Assembly: GCA_021396245.1 (NCBI GenBank) | Contig: WNYE01000005.1 | Span: 434,001 to 498,000 of the forward strand | Source: Sporothrix humicola | Lineage: Eukaryota; Ascomycota; Sordariomycetes; Ophiostomatales; Ophiostomataceae | Direction of reading: 5' to 3' | Length of the DNA: 64,000 nt | In this document: positions 1-11,404 of the stretch, piece after piece | Numbering within the stretch: the stretch's first letter is position 1 | Layout of the letters: the number at the start of each line of letters is the position of its first letter | Translations under genes and position numbers: made by a program | Notes under the pieces: generated by a model | Told to the model about the DNA's origin: nothing | Databases searched by the model: none | The model's input: only the letters and a program-made list of their open reading frames with translations

Positions 1-1
1 C

Positions 2-382
2 AGCCGCACGATTGTCAACTTGACAAGCATCGGCGGCATCCTGGTCCTGCCCACCATGAGCGGCTACAACACGTCCAAGCTGGCCGTCTGCCGCCTCACC
101 GAGTACCTTGCCCTCGAGTACGCCGACAAGCAGCTCGTCGCCCTTGCCGTGCACCCGGGCGGCGTCGCCTCCGAGATGAGCCTGGGCCTGCCCAAGGAGC
201 ACCACGCGGGCATTACCGAGACGCCCGAGCTCGTCAGTAACTCGATCGTGTACCTGACGCGCAGCCCGCAGCACTGGCTGTCGGGGCGGTATGTGAGCGT
301 GCAGTGGGACCTGACGGAGCTGGAGGCCAAGAAGGACGAGATTGTCAAGGGCGATCTGCTCAAGAACCGGCTGGCTGTGTAG
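2..382 (+). CDS. Short-chain dehydrogenase/reductase, 3' end only
   Basis: This is the C-terminal 126 residues of a classical SDR; the cofactor-binding N-terminus lies beyond the left edge. The visible part begins with the NLTSIGG strand, which carries the catalytic Ser region. It continues through SGYNTSKLAV, the Tyr-x-x-x-Lys catalytic pair, and the HPGGVASEMS segment after the active site. Such enzymes oxidise or reduce alcohols and ketones with NAD(P)(H). The substrate cannot be read from this fragment. The frame is open from base 2 to a TAG, with strong C/G third-position bias as in the other genes. It is followed on the same strand by an acyl-CoA synthetase, so a shared catabolic or secondary-metabolite role is possible but only inferred. 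Confidence 0.85.
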   Translation, partial: SRTIVNLTSIGGILVLPTMSGYNTSKLAVCRLTEYLALEYADKQLVALAVHPGGVASEMSLGLPKEHHAGITETPELVSNSIVYLTRSPQHWLSGRYVSVQWDLTELEAKKDEIVKGDLLKNRLAV

Positions 383-1271
383 GCCGGCGAAGCTGTGATA
401 AAATAGACTTGGGGGATCGACGACCGAGGATGTATTGCCGGAGTCCATATTTTGTATGTTGTCTAGAAACACCGCGGAAAGCGAGTTAGAATCAGAATAG
501 AATAAGCGAGGGAATGACAAACAAACCCATTATGAGCCAATCCCGCGGATCAGCCACTGTCAAGCTGTCAAGCCAGCGCCAGTGTCAAGCTGACCGCCAG
601 ACTTACAGTGAGAGACAGCAGACAGCCTCCAGCCAAAGAGAGAGCCTGTAAAGTCGGTGGGCCGGGGTAGCGTGAAGCGAATCCCTCGTTGACCCCATAC
701 TCCAGGCCTTGCCGGGGTTAGTGCTGCAACTAGATGTGCTGGAATAGGTTTAGAAGACAAGAAAGCGGGGGAAGGGGACCGTGAGGAGTGCAGCATCAGG
801 GGAGGAGAAAGCAGACCAAAAGAGACCAAAAAAGGGACCAAAGGAAGGGACCAAGGGGAAGCCGCTGGAAGCCGTTCTTTTGTTGTGCTATGCTATCAGA
901 TAGAGCTCCTGGACGCTGCAAAAATACTGGAAACAACGACTGTCGGCCTGGACCCCGAGTCAGAAAGAGCGATCTGGGGCCACCTCCCTGCGGGGGCATC
1001 GCCTTCCATTCTGACATTTCCAGCATTTTTTCGGGGTAAGGAAGGCGCTGACGGGGTGCACTCCGAGGGCAGGAACGGGTAACAGATAGCGAAGCCCGAT
1101 AGCAATGTGCAGGGCCTCTTGAGGTAAATCAATGCAACAAAGTATTACAGTTTACTTTTCAAAATTTTTTGGAGAAATCGAATTTTTAATCCTCCTTTGT
1201 ATTTTTATTGTTTACTTTTCTTAAGATCGCCAGTTTGTACAGGTAGTTTTGTGCTTCACCGTTTGCCCGCC
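383..1271. other. Intergenic, no gene seen
   Basis: The spacer between the SDR and the acyl-CoA synthetase has no coding support. It holds three copies of TGTCAAGC at about 558-590, a purine-rich GGGACCAAAGG stretch near 830-860, and an A+T-rich segment near 1140-1220. The last part probably serves as promoter for the downstream gene. Confidence 0.6.
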
Positions 1272-3236
1272 ATGCCGTACAGCGGAATTCACCTCGACCC
1301 AGGTACGTCTCCGCATATGTGATACCGAGGAAAGAGCGAATGGACAACAGAACAACAAAAGAAGGAACGAACGGACAAAACAAAAAGAGAAGGAGTTTAA
1401 AGGGGCTTGAAAAGGGGCAGAACAAAAACAGACAAAAAAGAACTGTCACCGGCTCATCACTAACAACATCAGTCCCCCAGTCCGTCTCGGCGTACACCTG
1501 GCTGTTCCACACCCGCGACGCCCGCCATGGCACACCCATCGCCTACAGCCGCAACGGCATCCGCGACGCCCAGACCGGCCAGCACATGCCGTACCGCGGC
1601 CTCGCCGACCAGACAATCAACTGTGCAACAGCCCTGAGCAGTCTGCATGGCCTCAAGCCCCAGCAGACCGTGGCCATTGTGGCCAGCAACTCGATCAACT
1701 ACAAGGTGGCTCTCTTTGCCGCGGGTCGGCTGGGCGCGACGGTCGCGGTGCTGCCGTCGGCGGCGCTCGCTCAGGACATTACCTATTTTCTGACGGCGTC
1801 GAGTGCGCGCTACGTCTTTTATGACCGCGGAACCGCCGGCGAGGTGGCCAAGTCGTGGACCGGGCCGGGCAAGCCGCCGTACACGCTATTCTCGCTCGAC
1901 GGAAGCCAGTCTGGCAGCGCTCCGGTGTACACGATCGAGAGACTGATCAGCGAAGGCCAAAGCCGGGGCAGCTCCGCACAAGTTCCGGCATGGGAGGTGC
2001 CCAAGGGCCAGTCGAACAAGGCCATCTGCGCGTTCCTGGCCTTTAGCTCGGGCACGACGGGCCGGCCCAAGGCCGTCATGATCTCGCACCACAACATTAT
2101 AGCGCAGATGATGCAGGTGCGACTGATTGTGCCGGATCACTCAGGGCCCATGCTGGGCATCCTTCCGTTTTACCACAGTGAGTGCCAGACTCTACAGAAA
2201 CGACATTGAATGTGAATGCTGACAGCACAGTCACCGGTCTTCTTCAGTTGATCCACCTGCCGGTTATGATGGACCAGGAGCTTGTCCTCATGGCCCAGTT
2301 CGACATGAAGAGCATGCTCGAGACGGTCGTCAAGTACCGCTGTGAAGAGCTCTGGCTCGTGCCTCGTAAGTCCGCCTCTCCAGGAAAGGCAAATAAAAAA
2401 ACAGTCCCACTAACTTCCCAGCACTGCTCATCCGTATGGTCTCGGATGACATTGTCAAGCAGTACAAGATCGACTTCATCCGCCAGTTCAACACGGGCGC
2501 CGCGCCCCTGCCGCCCCAGATCATCGAGAAACTCGCCATCATGTACCCGCACGTCGCCCTGCGCCAGGCCTGGGGCATGACCGAGAGCTGCAGTTGTCTG
2601 ACCCTGACGCCGCCCGGGCTTGCCACCTATGCCAACGCCGCCAAGGTCGGCAAGCCCGTGCCCGGCACCGACATCAAGATTGTCAATGTGTCGACGGGCG
2701 AGGAGGCCGCGCTCGGCGAAGAGGGCGAGCTCTGGGCCCGCGGCCCGCAGGTCACCATGGGCTATCTTAATGCCCCCGAAGAAACCGCTAAGACGTACAC
2801 CCCCGACGGCTATCTGCGGACGGGCGACCTGGGTACCGTCCACCCCGACGGCTTTGTCACCATCCATGACCGCATCAAGGAGATGATCAAGGTGCGTGGC
2901 CACGGCGTCGCGCCCGCCGAGCTTGAGGACGCCCTGCTGGGCCACCCCAAGGTTGTTGATGCTGCCGTCATTGGTATTCCCCACGACTACTCTGGCGAAG
3001 TGCCCCGCGCCTATGTGGTGACGGTCCCGGGCGTCCCGCACAACGACGCCACCGTGCTCGAGCTGCAGCAGCACATTGAGAGCCTCAAGGCGCGGTACAT
3101 GCGGCTGGCGGGCGGTGTCGAGTTTGTCGACGCGATCCCCAAGAGCGCCGCCGGCAAGATTCTGCGCAAAGCGCTGCGGGCGCAGTATGCTGAGGAGGCA
3201 AAGAAGGCGGCGGCAGCACAAAAGGCGAAGCTGTAG
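1272..3236 (+). CDS. 4-coumarate-CoA ligase-like acyl-CoA synthetase, peroxisomal
   Basis: An ANL-superfamily adenylate-forming enzyme of 561 residues, which activates a carboxylic acid with ATP and couples it to CoA. Proposed exons are 1272-1302, 1473-2177, 2231-2365 and 2422-3236. All junctions keep the frame (GTACGT/CTAAC..AG, GTGAGT..CACAG, GTAAGT..CCCAG). The start ATG sits in GCCATGCC and gives MPYSGIHLDP before intron 1. Visible motifs are the P-loop SSGTTGRPK at about residues 202-210, WGMTE, YLRTGDLG, KEMIKVRGHG and the C-terminal catalytic-lysine segment PKSAAGKILRK. The protein ends in AKL, a canonical PTS1, so peroxisomal import is expected. The substrate (aryl acid, fatty acid or polyketide intermediate) cannot be read from sequence. 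The short 31-nt first exon is the least certain part. Confidence 0.9.
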
Positions 3237-6081
3237 GGTGGGAGTGCATTTTTTCTTCTTTTCTTTCCTTCCTTTTTGTGTTTTGTTTTGATTCGATAGG
3301 GGCTGCGGTCCTTGTGTGGCGGGAGTGAGAACAGAGACTTACACAAGGCTGCCGTGTCCCGTCTAGAAAAGCTTGTTCATATCTGCATACATTTAATAGC
3401 AACTTGGTATTTCATAGCAGTTCATGTTATCACTGGATATTTGTTCATACCATCCAATAACTTCTTCTCGTCGCCTCATTTCTCGCTTCGTCGCTTTATT
3501 TTCGAGGCCGATACGGGTGATCGGAATGTCCGGATTGATTTCTCATTTTGTGTCTTGTGCTCGAATTTTGAATAAAACGTCTTTTGATGTTATCAACGTG
3601 CTCTATCTTAATCTCTCTTACACCGTCGAAAAGCGCATAGAATCGGGGACGGAGTTTATCTGTGGCACTACAAAATACAGTGGACCACTAACAAGATTTA
3701 GCGGATGATGCGCCGACAGCCGACCGCCAAGCCCGTTTCGGGACCGGATCGCCTTCAGTTAGTTGACAGAAGATGGCAAGAAACGTGTCTGACAGCGCAT
3801 TGTGTTTGTCCAAGGCCATTGGCTTTTTACATCTCGATATTCACATTGTTTCATGTTTCTTTCTTCCTCATATTCTGCACTAATTGGATGGAGAACAGAA
3901 GGCCCAAAAATGTCGGCAGCTCAGGGCTCCGATCTCCGCAATAAAGAGGAGCCATTCTTGAGCCATTGGAGGCGCACCTTTTCTTTGAGCTCCTCTTTTG
4001 CGGGCTGCCTGTTCAACTTCCGGCTCTTTCTTTCTGCACAAATCGTTTTTAGTGCACTCTAAAAATTGGTCCCGAGACCAAAATACCACTGCCACGGTAT
4101 CAGCTTGAATCATCGAGGCGTCCCTAACATACTCCAACTCTCAATCACACACACCAGCACACACATGCAGGCACAAACTAAGGCAGTTTGGAATCTAGTT
4201 GTGCGTCATTGGTCTGGAAGATGTTTACTGCAAGAAATCGTGCCCAACTAGACGCACTTGAAGAGTGTCCTATAAGTCGTGAATATACAGTGTAGACGAG
4301 GCTCAGGGGAGGAAGGAGCGTAGGAAAACAAGAGGCGACAGCAGTCAAAGAAGAAGGAGCTCAACTGGGAGCCTCCTCACATACGCTCGCTCTGTGTCTT
4401 TTCTTTACTTTGTTTCTATTTTTTTAATGAAAAGTTTGATGTTCTCCCTTTATGAGTGGGCAGGCCCCGTAAATACACCCCGTAGATACGGCCGGACAGC
4501 CGTGCAAAGTAAAAATCTTACATTGAAAATGGGCGGTCCAGACGGAACCCATGTGGAAAATGGAAAATCTACAAACACGGGGCACAGAGGACGGACGTTC
4601 GGCAGGGTACAAAGATACAAGTTGGAGGAAAAGTGCAAAGATTGTCGGGCGCAACGTGAGACGGAACCTTCTCTTGCCGATGCTGTGCATATTCTCGAGA
4701 TACAAGATACAAGAAATATACAAGATGCAAACAAACTTTGCCCTGCAGCGATCGTTGGCCCACTCACTCCTTCCTTGTGAGCGATGCTCGCTGGCCTTGC
4801 ATCCTGTTGTCGGAGCGCAAGAGGCAGGAATAGAGACAAAAAGGGCAGGAACAGTGGCTGCCAAGAATCGCATACTCTTTATCCTGGGGAAGGCGCGTCC
4901 GATAAAAGGAAGGAGCTGTGCTGCACAACAGGCCTCGAGACCTTATTTACAACACTGCGAGCCGACACTTACAGGGCAAGACAGAAACATGACCTGTGAG
5001 GTCTATTTTCACGCCTTTCCTCCCTCGTCCGGCAACATGCAAAGCGCTGACTCGATCGCATTGAATTGAGCCTCGCTTCAGTGGTCGTCTCCTCTTTCTC
5101 CTCTTTTGTCTTTTGGGGAACCTGTTCGTTCTGGGTGCTCCTCTTTGAAATTGAGTTTTTTTTACTGCTACTCCATCCACTCTCAGGCTCCTTTCTTGGC
5201 CCTCCGCGGTGTGGGGCCTGCCGACTCGGCATGCTTTTGCCGTCCGCTAGTTCAAGTTCAACTTTTTTTTGTACGAAGAGAAAGAGGGCAGCTTCCTGGT
5301 TTGGCGTTTGGCCGTCACGGAAAGCGGAAAGTGGGTGTAGGGGAAGGGGAGCAGGAGCAAGCTTTTCCTTTTTCCCTTGAGGAAGGAGAGAAGGAGAGGA
5401 AAGGGAAGGAGAAAACACGAATACGCATTCTTTTTTTCTGAATTGTAAATTTCTTCCTGATAACCCTGCTTCTTGTTGTTTGGATTCTTTTTTTATTTCT
5501 TCCTGTTCCCATCCCCTCATCGCGAGAGCATCTGACGTATTTTCCGGCCTTGCAAATCGTCGACTCAGCCGTATCGGCAGACAACTCTGACTTTCGACTT
5601 TTGACGGACTTTGGCGGTACCTCCGATCCCCTTTCTCCTTTATCCTCTATCTTTCTGGCCGTCTTCTTTCAACCTCATATTACCATTGACGTTGTTGTTT
5701 GAATATCTTTTTCTGCCATTCGCCTCAATTCCAGTCTCGGCCTCCTCTACAATACTTTCCAGCTTTCACGCCTTTCCAAACAGCGTCTATCTGATTTCAT
5801 CATCGGCGTCTTTGGAAATCATATATTTACTTCACGTCCTCCCTCCTATCGCCCTCCAAAACAGACAACATCCTCTTGATTTTAACCCCCTTCCCCAAAA
5901 ACAACACGATCGCCGCTGCTCTTTTAGAAACCCACCCAACGATCTGTTGACGAACAGCAGAAACTTATTCGACTTCTTCTAGAACAATTCCAGAATCACC
6001 TTACCCATATTGTCTCATTTATAAGTCAACATCACATTTCTGTATTTGTTGCATCATCACAACCTTTTCCGTCTCACACCC
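3237..6081. other. Intergenic and long leader of the MFS gene
   Basis: I see no supported gene in these 2.8 kb. Open frames here are short, overlap on both strands and match no family. From about 5060 to 6080 the plus strand is strongly pyrimidine-rich, typical of fungal core promoters and 5' leaders, and leads directly into the MFS start. The tail of the ligase gene, including a T-rich stretch at 3245-3290, is probably its 3' UTR. Confidence 0.5.
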
Positions 6082-8097
6082 ATGGCTTCACAACCCGAAG
6101 CCTCAGGCGCTTCAGCCCTGCCAAGCGACCCATCACCCAATACAGACTTGGCATCTTCACCAGTACCCATGGCCGATGGTCCGTCATTAGAAAAGGCTGT
6201 CGAAAACACCGACGACAAGAAGGAAAAGTTCTCTGAATCCGGCGATGCAGCTTCTCTCCGCGAGTCCGACGACAGCAGCGACGACAGCGACAGCGAAAGC
6301 GACTCGAGCAGCAGCAGTCGGTATCGAGCCAAGGAGAAGAATGCAGAAAAAAACAGTGACGAGAAGAAAAAGTCTCGCTCCCGGTCCATCATCTCCCGCT
6401 CTCTGTCACGAAACCGGTCACGCACACGGTCACGGACGCACTCGATAGCCGACGCAGGCCCGCCTGTCACCAAGACGGTGTCTGAAGTGCGCGGCGGCGT
6501 CTACTTTACGCGCGATGTCGAGATTGACGGCATGGAGCGGGAGGAAGAGGGCGAGCGGGCGGGGCTGTCGCACTCGAATGCGGGCGGCAACATTGACCTC
6601 GAAAAGGGGACGGGCAACGACGGCAACGACGGCCAGGGCAACGGCGAGAAAAGCGGCGCCGGCGCCGGCGGTGAAGAGCCGGCCGCCGACCCCAACCTGG
6701 TCAAATGGGAGGGTCCCGACGACCCGGAGAACCCAAAGAACTGGGGTATCGGCAAGAAATGGGCGGCCGTCTTTATCGTCAGTCTCTTCACGTTCATCTC
6801 ACCTGTCTCGTCGAGTATGGTCGCCCCTGCTCTGCCGGATATTGGCCGCGAGCTGCATATCACCAGCTCCGTCGAGCAGCTCCTGACGCTGTCCATCTTT
6901 ATCCTGGCCTATGCCGTCGGCCCGCTGTTTCTGGGTCCTCTGAGCGAGCTGTACGGCCGTGTGATTGTGCTCCAGCTCAGCAACCTTGTTTATCTGTTCT
7001 TCAATCTCGGCTGCGGCCTCGCCAAGACCCGTGGCCAGATGATCGCCTTCCGTTTCCTTTCGGGTTTCGGCGGCTCGGCGCCGCTGGCCATTGGTGGCGG
7101 TGTTCTGGCGGATCTGTTCACAGCCGAGCAGCGTGGCCGTGCGCTGTCCATGTATTCGTTGGCGCCTTTGCTGGGCCCGGCCGTCGGTCCCATTGCCGGT
7201 GCCTTCATTGCCCAGAACACCACATGGCGCTGGGTCTTTTACTCGACCACCATTGCCGACGGCGTCATCCAGTTCGCCGGCCTCTTCTTTTTGAGAGAAA
7301 CATTTGCTCCCGTTCTCCTGACATGGAAGCGCGACCGTCTCCGCAAAGAGACGGGCAACATGGCGCTGTACACGGCCTTTGACGAGGCCCGCGCCGGCGG
7401 TGTCGTGCAGACGCTGCGCATTGCCTTTAGTCGGCCCTTTATCATGCTGGGCTCGCAGCTCATCGTGCAGGTCCTGGCCCTGTACATGATGTACCTGTAC
7501 GGCATCATGTACCTCATGTTGGCCACCTTCCCGACGCTCTGGACCGAGATCTACCACGAGAAGCAGGGCATCGCGGGCCTCAACTATATCTCGCTGGGCG
7601 TCGGCCTGTCCCTCGGCGCCCAGGTCATGGCCCCGCTGCAGGACCGCGTCTATGCCTACCTCAAGCGGCGGTACAAGGTGACCGTCGGCCGTCCCGAGTT
7701 CCGTGTCCCCATCATGGTCCCCGGCTCCTTCTTTGTCCCCGCCGGCCTGCTCATCTTTGGCTGGACCGCCGAGTACAAGACCCACTGGATCGGCCCCAAC
7801 ATCGGCGCCGCCCTTATGACCTCGGGCGTCATTATTGGCTTCCAGTGCATCCAGGGCTATCTGGTGGACACGTACACGCGGTACGCCGCCAGTGCTGTGG
7901 GCGCCACGACGGTGCTGCGGTCTATTGCGGGCTTTGGTTTCCCCCTCTTCGCCCCAAACCTGTACTCGAGCCTGGGCTACGGCAAGGGCAACACCGTCCT
8001 CGCCGCCATCGGCATTCTCGTTGGCTGGCCTGCGCCCTTTTTGCTGTGGAAGTATGGGCCTTACCTGCGGGCAAAGAAGTCCAGTTTCCAGGGGTAA
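6082..8097 (+). CDS. MFS multidrug transporter (DHA1 type) with long Ser/Arg-rich N-tail
   Basis: An intronless proton antiporter-type permease of 671 residues, expected in the plasma membrane. Twelve hydrophobic segments can be counted, from the one beginning WAAVFIVSLF near residue 230 to GNTVLAAIGILVGW at the end. The family box WEGPDDPENPKNW precedes TM1, and ELYGR follows TM2. Before it lies an unusually long hydrophilic tail of about 225 residues, with an acidic/Ser block (SDDSSDDSDSESDSSSSS) and then an Arg-Ser block (RSRTRSRTHS), both likely phosphorylation-rich. Most fungal DHA1 pumps have shorter tails. The ATG at 6082 (CCCATGGC) is chosen over an upstream in-frame non-ATG codon. 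The transported drug or metabolite is unknown. Confidence 0.92.
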   Translation: MASQPEASGASALPSDPSPNTDLASSPVPMADGPSLEKAVENTDDKKEKFSESGDAASLRESDDSSDDSDSESDSSSSSRYRAKEKNAEKNSDEKKKSRSRSIISRSLSRNRSRTRSRTHSIADAGPPVTKTVSEVRGGVYFTRDVEIDGMEREEEGERAGLSHSNAGGNIDLEKGTGNDGNDGQGNGEKSGAGAGGEEPAADPNLVKWEGPDDPENPKNWGIGKKWAAVFIVSLFTFISPVSSSMVAPALPDIGRELHITSSVEQLLTLSIFILAYAVGPLFLGPLSELYGRVIVLQLSNLVYLFFNLGCGLAKTRGQMIAFRFLSGFGGSAPLAIGGGVLADLFTAEQRGRALSMYSLAPLLGPAVGPIAGAFIAQNTTWRWVFYSTTIADGVIQFAGLFFLRETFAPVLLTWKRDRLRKETGNMALYTAFDEARAGGVVQTLRIAFSRPFIMLGSQLIVQVLALYMMYLYGIMYLMLATFPTLWTEIYHEKQGIAGLNYISLGVGLSLGAQVMAPLQDRVYAYLKRRYKVTVGRPEFRVPIMVPGSFFVPAGLLIFGWTAEYKTHWIGPNIGAALMTSGVIIGFQCIQGYLVDTYTRYAASAVGATTVLRSIAGFGFPLFAPNLYSSLGYGKGNTVLAAIGILVGWPAPFLLWKYGPYLRAKKSSFQG

Positions 8098-8720
8098 ATT
8101 TGCTGGCGTTCCCCAGAATATCAGAAAAGAAAGCAGACAAAAAGAATCAAAGAGAACAATGTGTCAAAACTCTGACATCTGGGTGGCGCGGAAAAAAGGA
8201 ATGATCGTAGGCAAGTGGTGTCGTGCTTGCTGCCTGTTGATTTTTCATCAAATAGACTGGTGTTGGAAATCACTATTTGTTTTGAAACAAAATAAATATA
8301 CAAAATGCGCTTGCACTCTCATGGTATGATTGGATGGTTTGGCTTTTAGAAAATAGGGGGGCAACAACAAACCGCAAAGAAACTATGTATAAATAGTAAT
8401 CATATAATAATACCTCCATCAACAGAAGAGAAAGGAACATAAAAAAGCAGGATGGTGTTGGAAGTAGACCCAGAAAGGGGTAAACTTTCGATGGCAAATA
8501 AACACCAATGGGAACTAAAAACAAATCGGTGCAGTGCAAGTCGGGTTGGTGTCTTCTGGATGATCTAGCACCTTCACCATCACCTCTCAAATCGAAATGA
8601 AGACGCCTCAACTAGGACCTAGGCCAACGCGGGGTGCATCTTGAACCAGTTCCATGCCCAATAAGGCGAAATAAAACGTCAAATCGATGCCAAGAACATT
8701 GTCGAAATATCAACATACTC
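8098..8720. other. Convergent 3' intergenic
   Basis: The spacer between the ends of the MFS gene and the minus-strand GH28 gene. It is A+T-rich with AATAAATA-like signals near 8290 and 8390 that could serve polyadenylation. No gene is seen. Confidence 0.5.
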
Positions 8721-11404
8721 TCAGCATCCTTTGCCTGTCATGCCATGGACTGCCCCAGGCTTTGCATACTTGCACTCGCCTTGCGCACCGACAGCAGGCA
8801 ACCCAGGCGCTGGCGTTAGGGCAATGTTCTGGAAGTCGATGTTGTAGCAAGGCTGGCGGCTCGAGCACGATATTTTTGTTGTCCGGATCGCGGTGATGTT
8901 GCGATTGGCTGAGTCGTTGCTATTGTTGCCATCACGGCCGTTTTTGCTGTTGAGTGTCCCCGTAAAGTTGATAAACGCAATATTGCTGATTAGTATGTTG
9001 GATGTTCCAGCAAAGGATCCTAGACACCGGTTGTTAGATGTGTCCAATGTCTTTTGTCCAATGTCTTTGACGTTCCAGATGCATTCGGAGATGTCAATAT
9101 GATACCAGGACACTGTCCCGAAAACGAGCAACGAGAATGTCAATCTCCTTCCATATTCACCTTTCAATTGTCATCCCGTCTTTTCTTCTCTCTTCTTGAA
9201 TCTTACCATTATTTCCACTGTCTTGATCAATGGCAGGTCCACTGCCCGCGTCATCGAGACGGAAGTCGGAAAAGACAATGTTAGTGACGCTCCCACGCCC
9301 GCCACCGTTGGGCTTGCCGGCGCTTTCATAACTTCCGTGGGACTGTGCAATCGTCTCGCCTATCCAGGTCTTGATGTACGCCGAGTTGTGCATGTCGCCG
9401 TTGCGAGCAACTAGATGCACGTCTCTGACGACAACATTGCCGACCGATGAATCTTCATCCGGATATTGGCCAAGACTGCCAATGGCCACACCGTTGCCGC
9501 CATAGATTGTCAACTGCCAAAAGGTTAATCTCAAAAGCACTCTTCAGATGTCAAAATGCGAGGATGCGAGGATGCGAGAACATGAATGTCCTATGACGAG
9601 CACATGCGAACATGTCGCCCAAGATACAGCGTTGATGGTGGATATAGGGAATAGGAAATAGGAGATGGAAATTCGGGGAATAGGGTATAGGGCATAGGAG
9701 ATGGATAATGTCTGATAGTCGATGGAGATTCCCGAGACATTTCGCCTCACATTTTGACAGTAGATGTTGAAGGACCTTGGTTTGATAGCAATCGCATCAT
9801 CGCCTCTAGCAGATGGCTATTGTCAGCGAACAAGGGCATCGAACTAGTACTAGAAAGTACATCTGTGACAACAATTATTTTACCCTCAAAAACACAGTTA
9901 GCTGAACCGTCTGCCAGTAGGAAAAAAGGCACCAAAGGGGACAAGAGAGACGAAAGAGACCATAATAAAAAAGACCGAAACAGCCACCAGCACCAAAAGA
10001 AGGGGAAACAAGCGCAAAACAATGCCGAAGCCAAGCGTGGAACACTTGTAGAACAATGTGTAGAACCAACGGAAAGTGAAGGCGCAGAACGTCCCCGTAG
10101 AATATTCTCTCAGTTCACTAGAGAGAACCCAGCCCGCTCGCCTACTCACCTTGATAGACAAAATTTGTCAACACCACATTGCGAGCGTCCATAGTGTCAA
10201 AGCCGTCCGTGTTCTGCACCCAGTTCTTGCCTGGTGGCGCGGAAATCGCCGTGTTGTTCACATAGATGTCGTCGAGCCAAAGGTTGCTGCCGTTCATCAC
10301 ATTGATGCTCCAGAGAGGCGATTGGACCACGGAGACTAGACCGTTAGTCACCCATTAGGCAAGTAGAGCATCTCGTTGGGATAGGTGACGATCTCTTTAG
10401 GCAGGTAGACAATCTACAGAATCAGGCCATTATGTTGTTCTGTGTCGTGTGCCGAGAGACAAGAGAGCCAAAGCATGCTCATGTAAGGGCACTTTGTCCA
10501 CTTTGCGTATTGACCACTTACAATGCTCAACAACAACGTCACTGGTGTTCCACAGAACAAACGGCATTGGGCGGCCAGCCTGCGTACTGCCTTTCTCGGC
10601 CTCGTACCAGCTGTTCCCACCGCCATCGATGCCGCCTGTCCCGTGGCCGTTGATTCGAATTCGTTCTCCAGAGAGAACAAAGCCTGCCTGGTGGTTCTGG
10701 AAGGTGATGGGGTACCCGTTGCTGCGCCAGTACGTGAGATTGGTTGAGAACTGGCGGTGGACGTACACGCGAAGGTGCAGACGGTCCGCAAGTCAGTAAT
10801 CTAAAGATACCTCGGTCTCCGTATCTTATTTATTTTTTCTCTCCTTGTAGGGCTGTACGCGTTGCAGGTACATGTACGATGGGCGATATACGAATCCCAA
10901 CTTTGGTTCCCGTACTCGGACACCTTGCTCCTTGCCTTGCTGCCTTGCCTGCTTCGCTTGCTCGTACTCCTTGCTCGTGCATGTACTTACCTCCCAGACG
11001 CCATGCCAGTCCACTGTCACATCCTTGACGACAGGGTTGAGACGCGAGGCGATGTTGTACCTCGCGCCTTCGGGAAAAACGACAGTGCCGCCATTGTTGC
11101 AGTCGGTGAAGGCTTGCAAGATCTGAGGGACGTCGTCAGGGTCGTCCACGTCTTCGTCCCTATTTTTGTCTCTCTTGACAAAGCCCTTGTTGTCGATGAC
11201 AGCGCGGATGGCATTGCCAAAGGGCTGTGCCTGATATTGTTGCCTATGCCGCTGCTGCTTGATCGGTGTGACAACGCACACTCTCCCATCGCTCACAGGG
11301 CTTCGCGACACGGCCATCGACAGAGGAGGCACGCCCACGGCCGCAACACCGCCCAGAGGAAGCATCGTTCCTATCACCACCGCTGACAAAAGCTCCGGGA
11401 TCAT
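8721..11404 (-). CDS. Secreted glycoside hydrolase family 28 (exo-type pectinase)
   Basis: A pectin-degrading right-handed beta-helix hydrolase of 526 residues. Proposed exons are 11404-10991, 10750-10522, 10335-10150, 9803-9751, 9513-9207 and 9112-8721. Every junction is GT-AG and keeps the frame. The start gives a signal peptide (MIPELLSAVVIGTMLPLGG). GH28 hallmarks are NTDGFDT at about 256-262 and GDDAIAI at 277-283, with the latter on a 53-nt exon whose inclusion restores the family pattern. The third motif reads YGGNGVAIGSLGQY, with Asn301 where the usual catalytic-region His stands. The RIK motif is YIK (340-342). The YESAG..GGGRG segment resembles fungal exo-acting GH28 enzymes, so exopolygalacturonase or exo-rhamnogalacturonase is likelier than an endo-enzyme. 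Its five introns (94-346 bp) are long for this window. Confidence 0.88.
9641..9704. repeat. Degenerate ATAGG repeats inside GH28 intron 4
   Basis: About 64 bp of imperfect GGAATAGG/GGCATAGG/GGAGATGG units lie inside the 237-bp intron. Next to them (9555-9615) is a stretch of repeated GAGGATGC and CGAACATG words. Slippage expansion may explain the unusual intron length. Confidence 0.55.

Noticed and set aside
2244..3221. 325-codon frame antisense to the CoA ligase
   Set aside because: A mirror of GC-rich codon bias in a firmly identified gene. The antisense frame has no family resemblance.
6799..7785. 328-codon frame antisense to the MFS gene
   Set aside because: Same mirror effect of strong third-position GC bias; the sense strand is clearly a transporter.
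8995..9080. Extra intron in the last GH28 exon (CTAAC..TAG near the end)
   Set aside because: The only donor is a non-consensus GTCAAAG and removing it breaks the frame, whereas reading through stays open to a normal C-terminus.
10336..10430. Additional small GH28 exon with acceptor TGTAG
   Set aside because: It gives an in-frame stop in the phase required. Going directly to the TCTAG acceptor at 10336 restores the family sequence.
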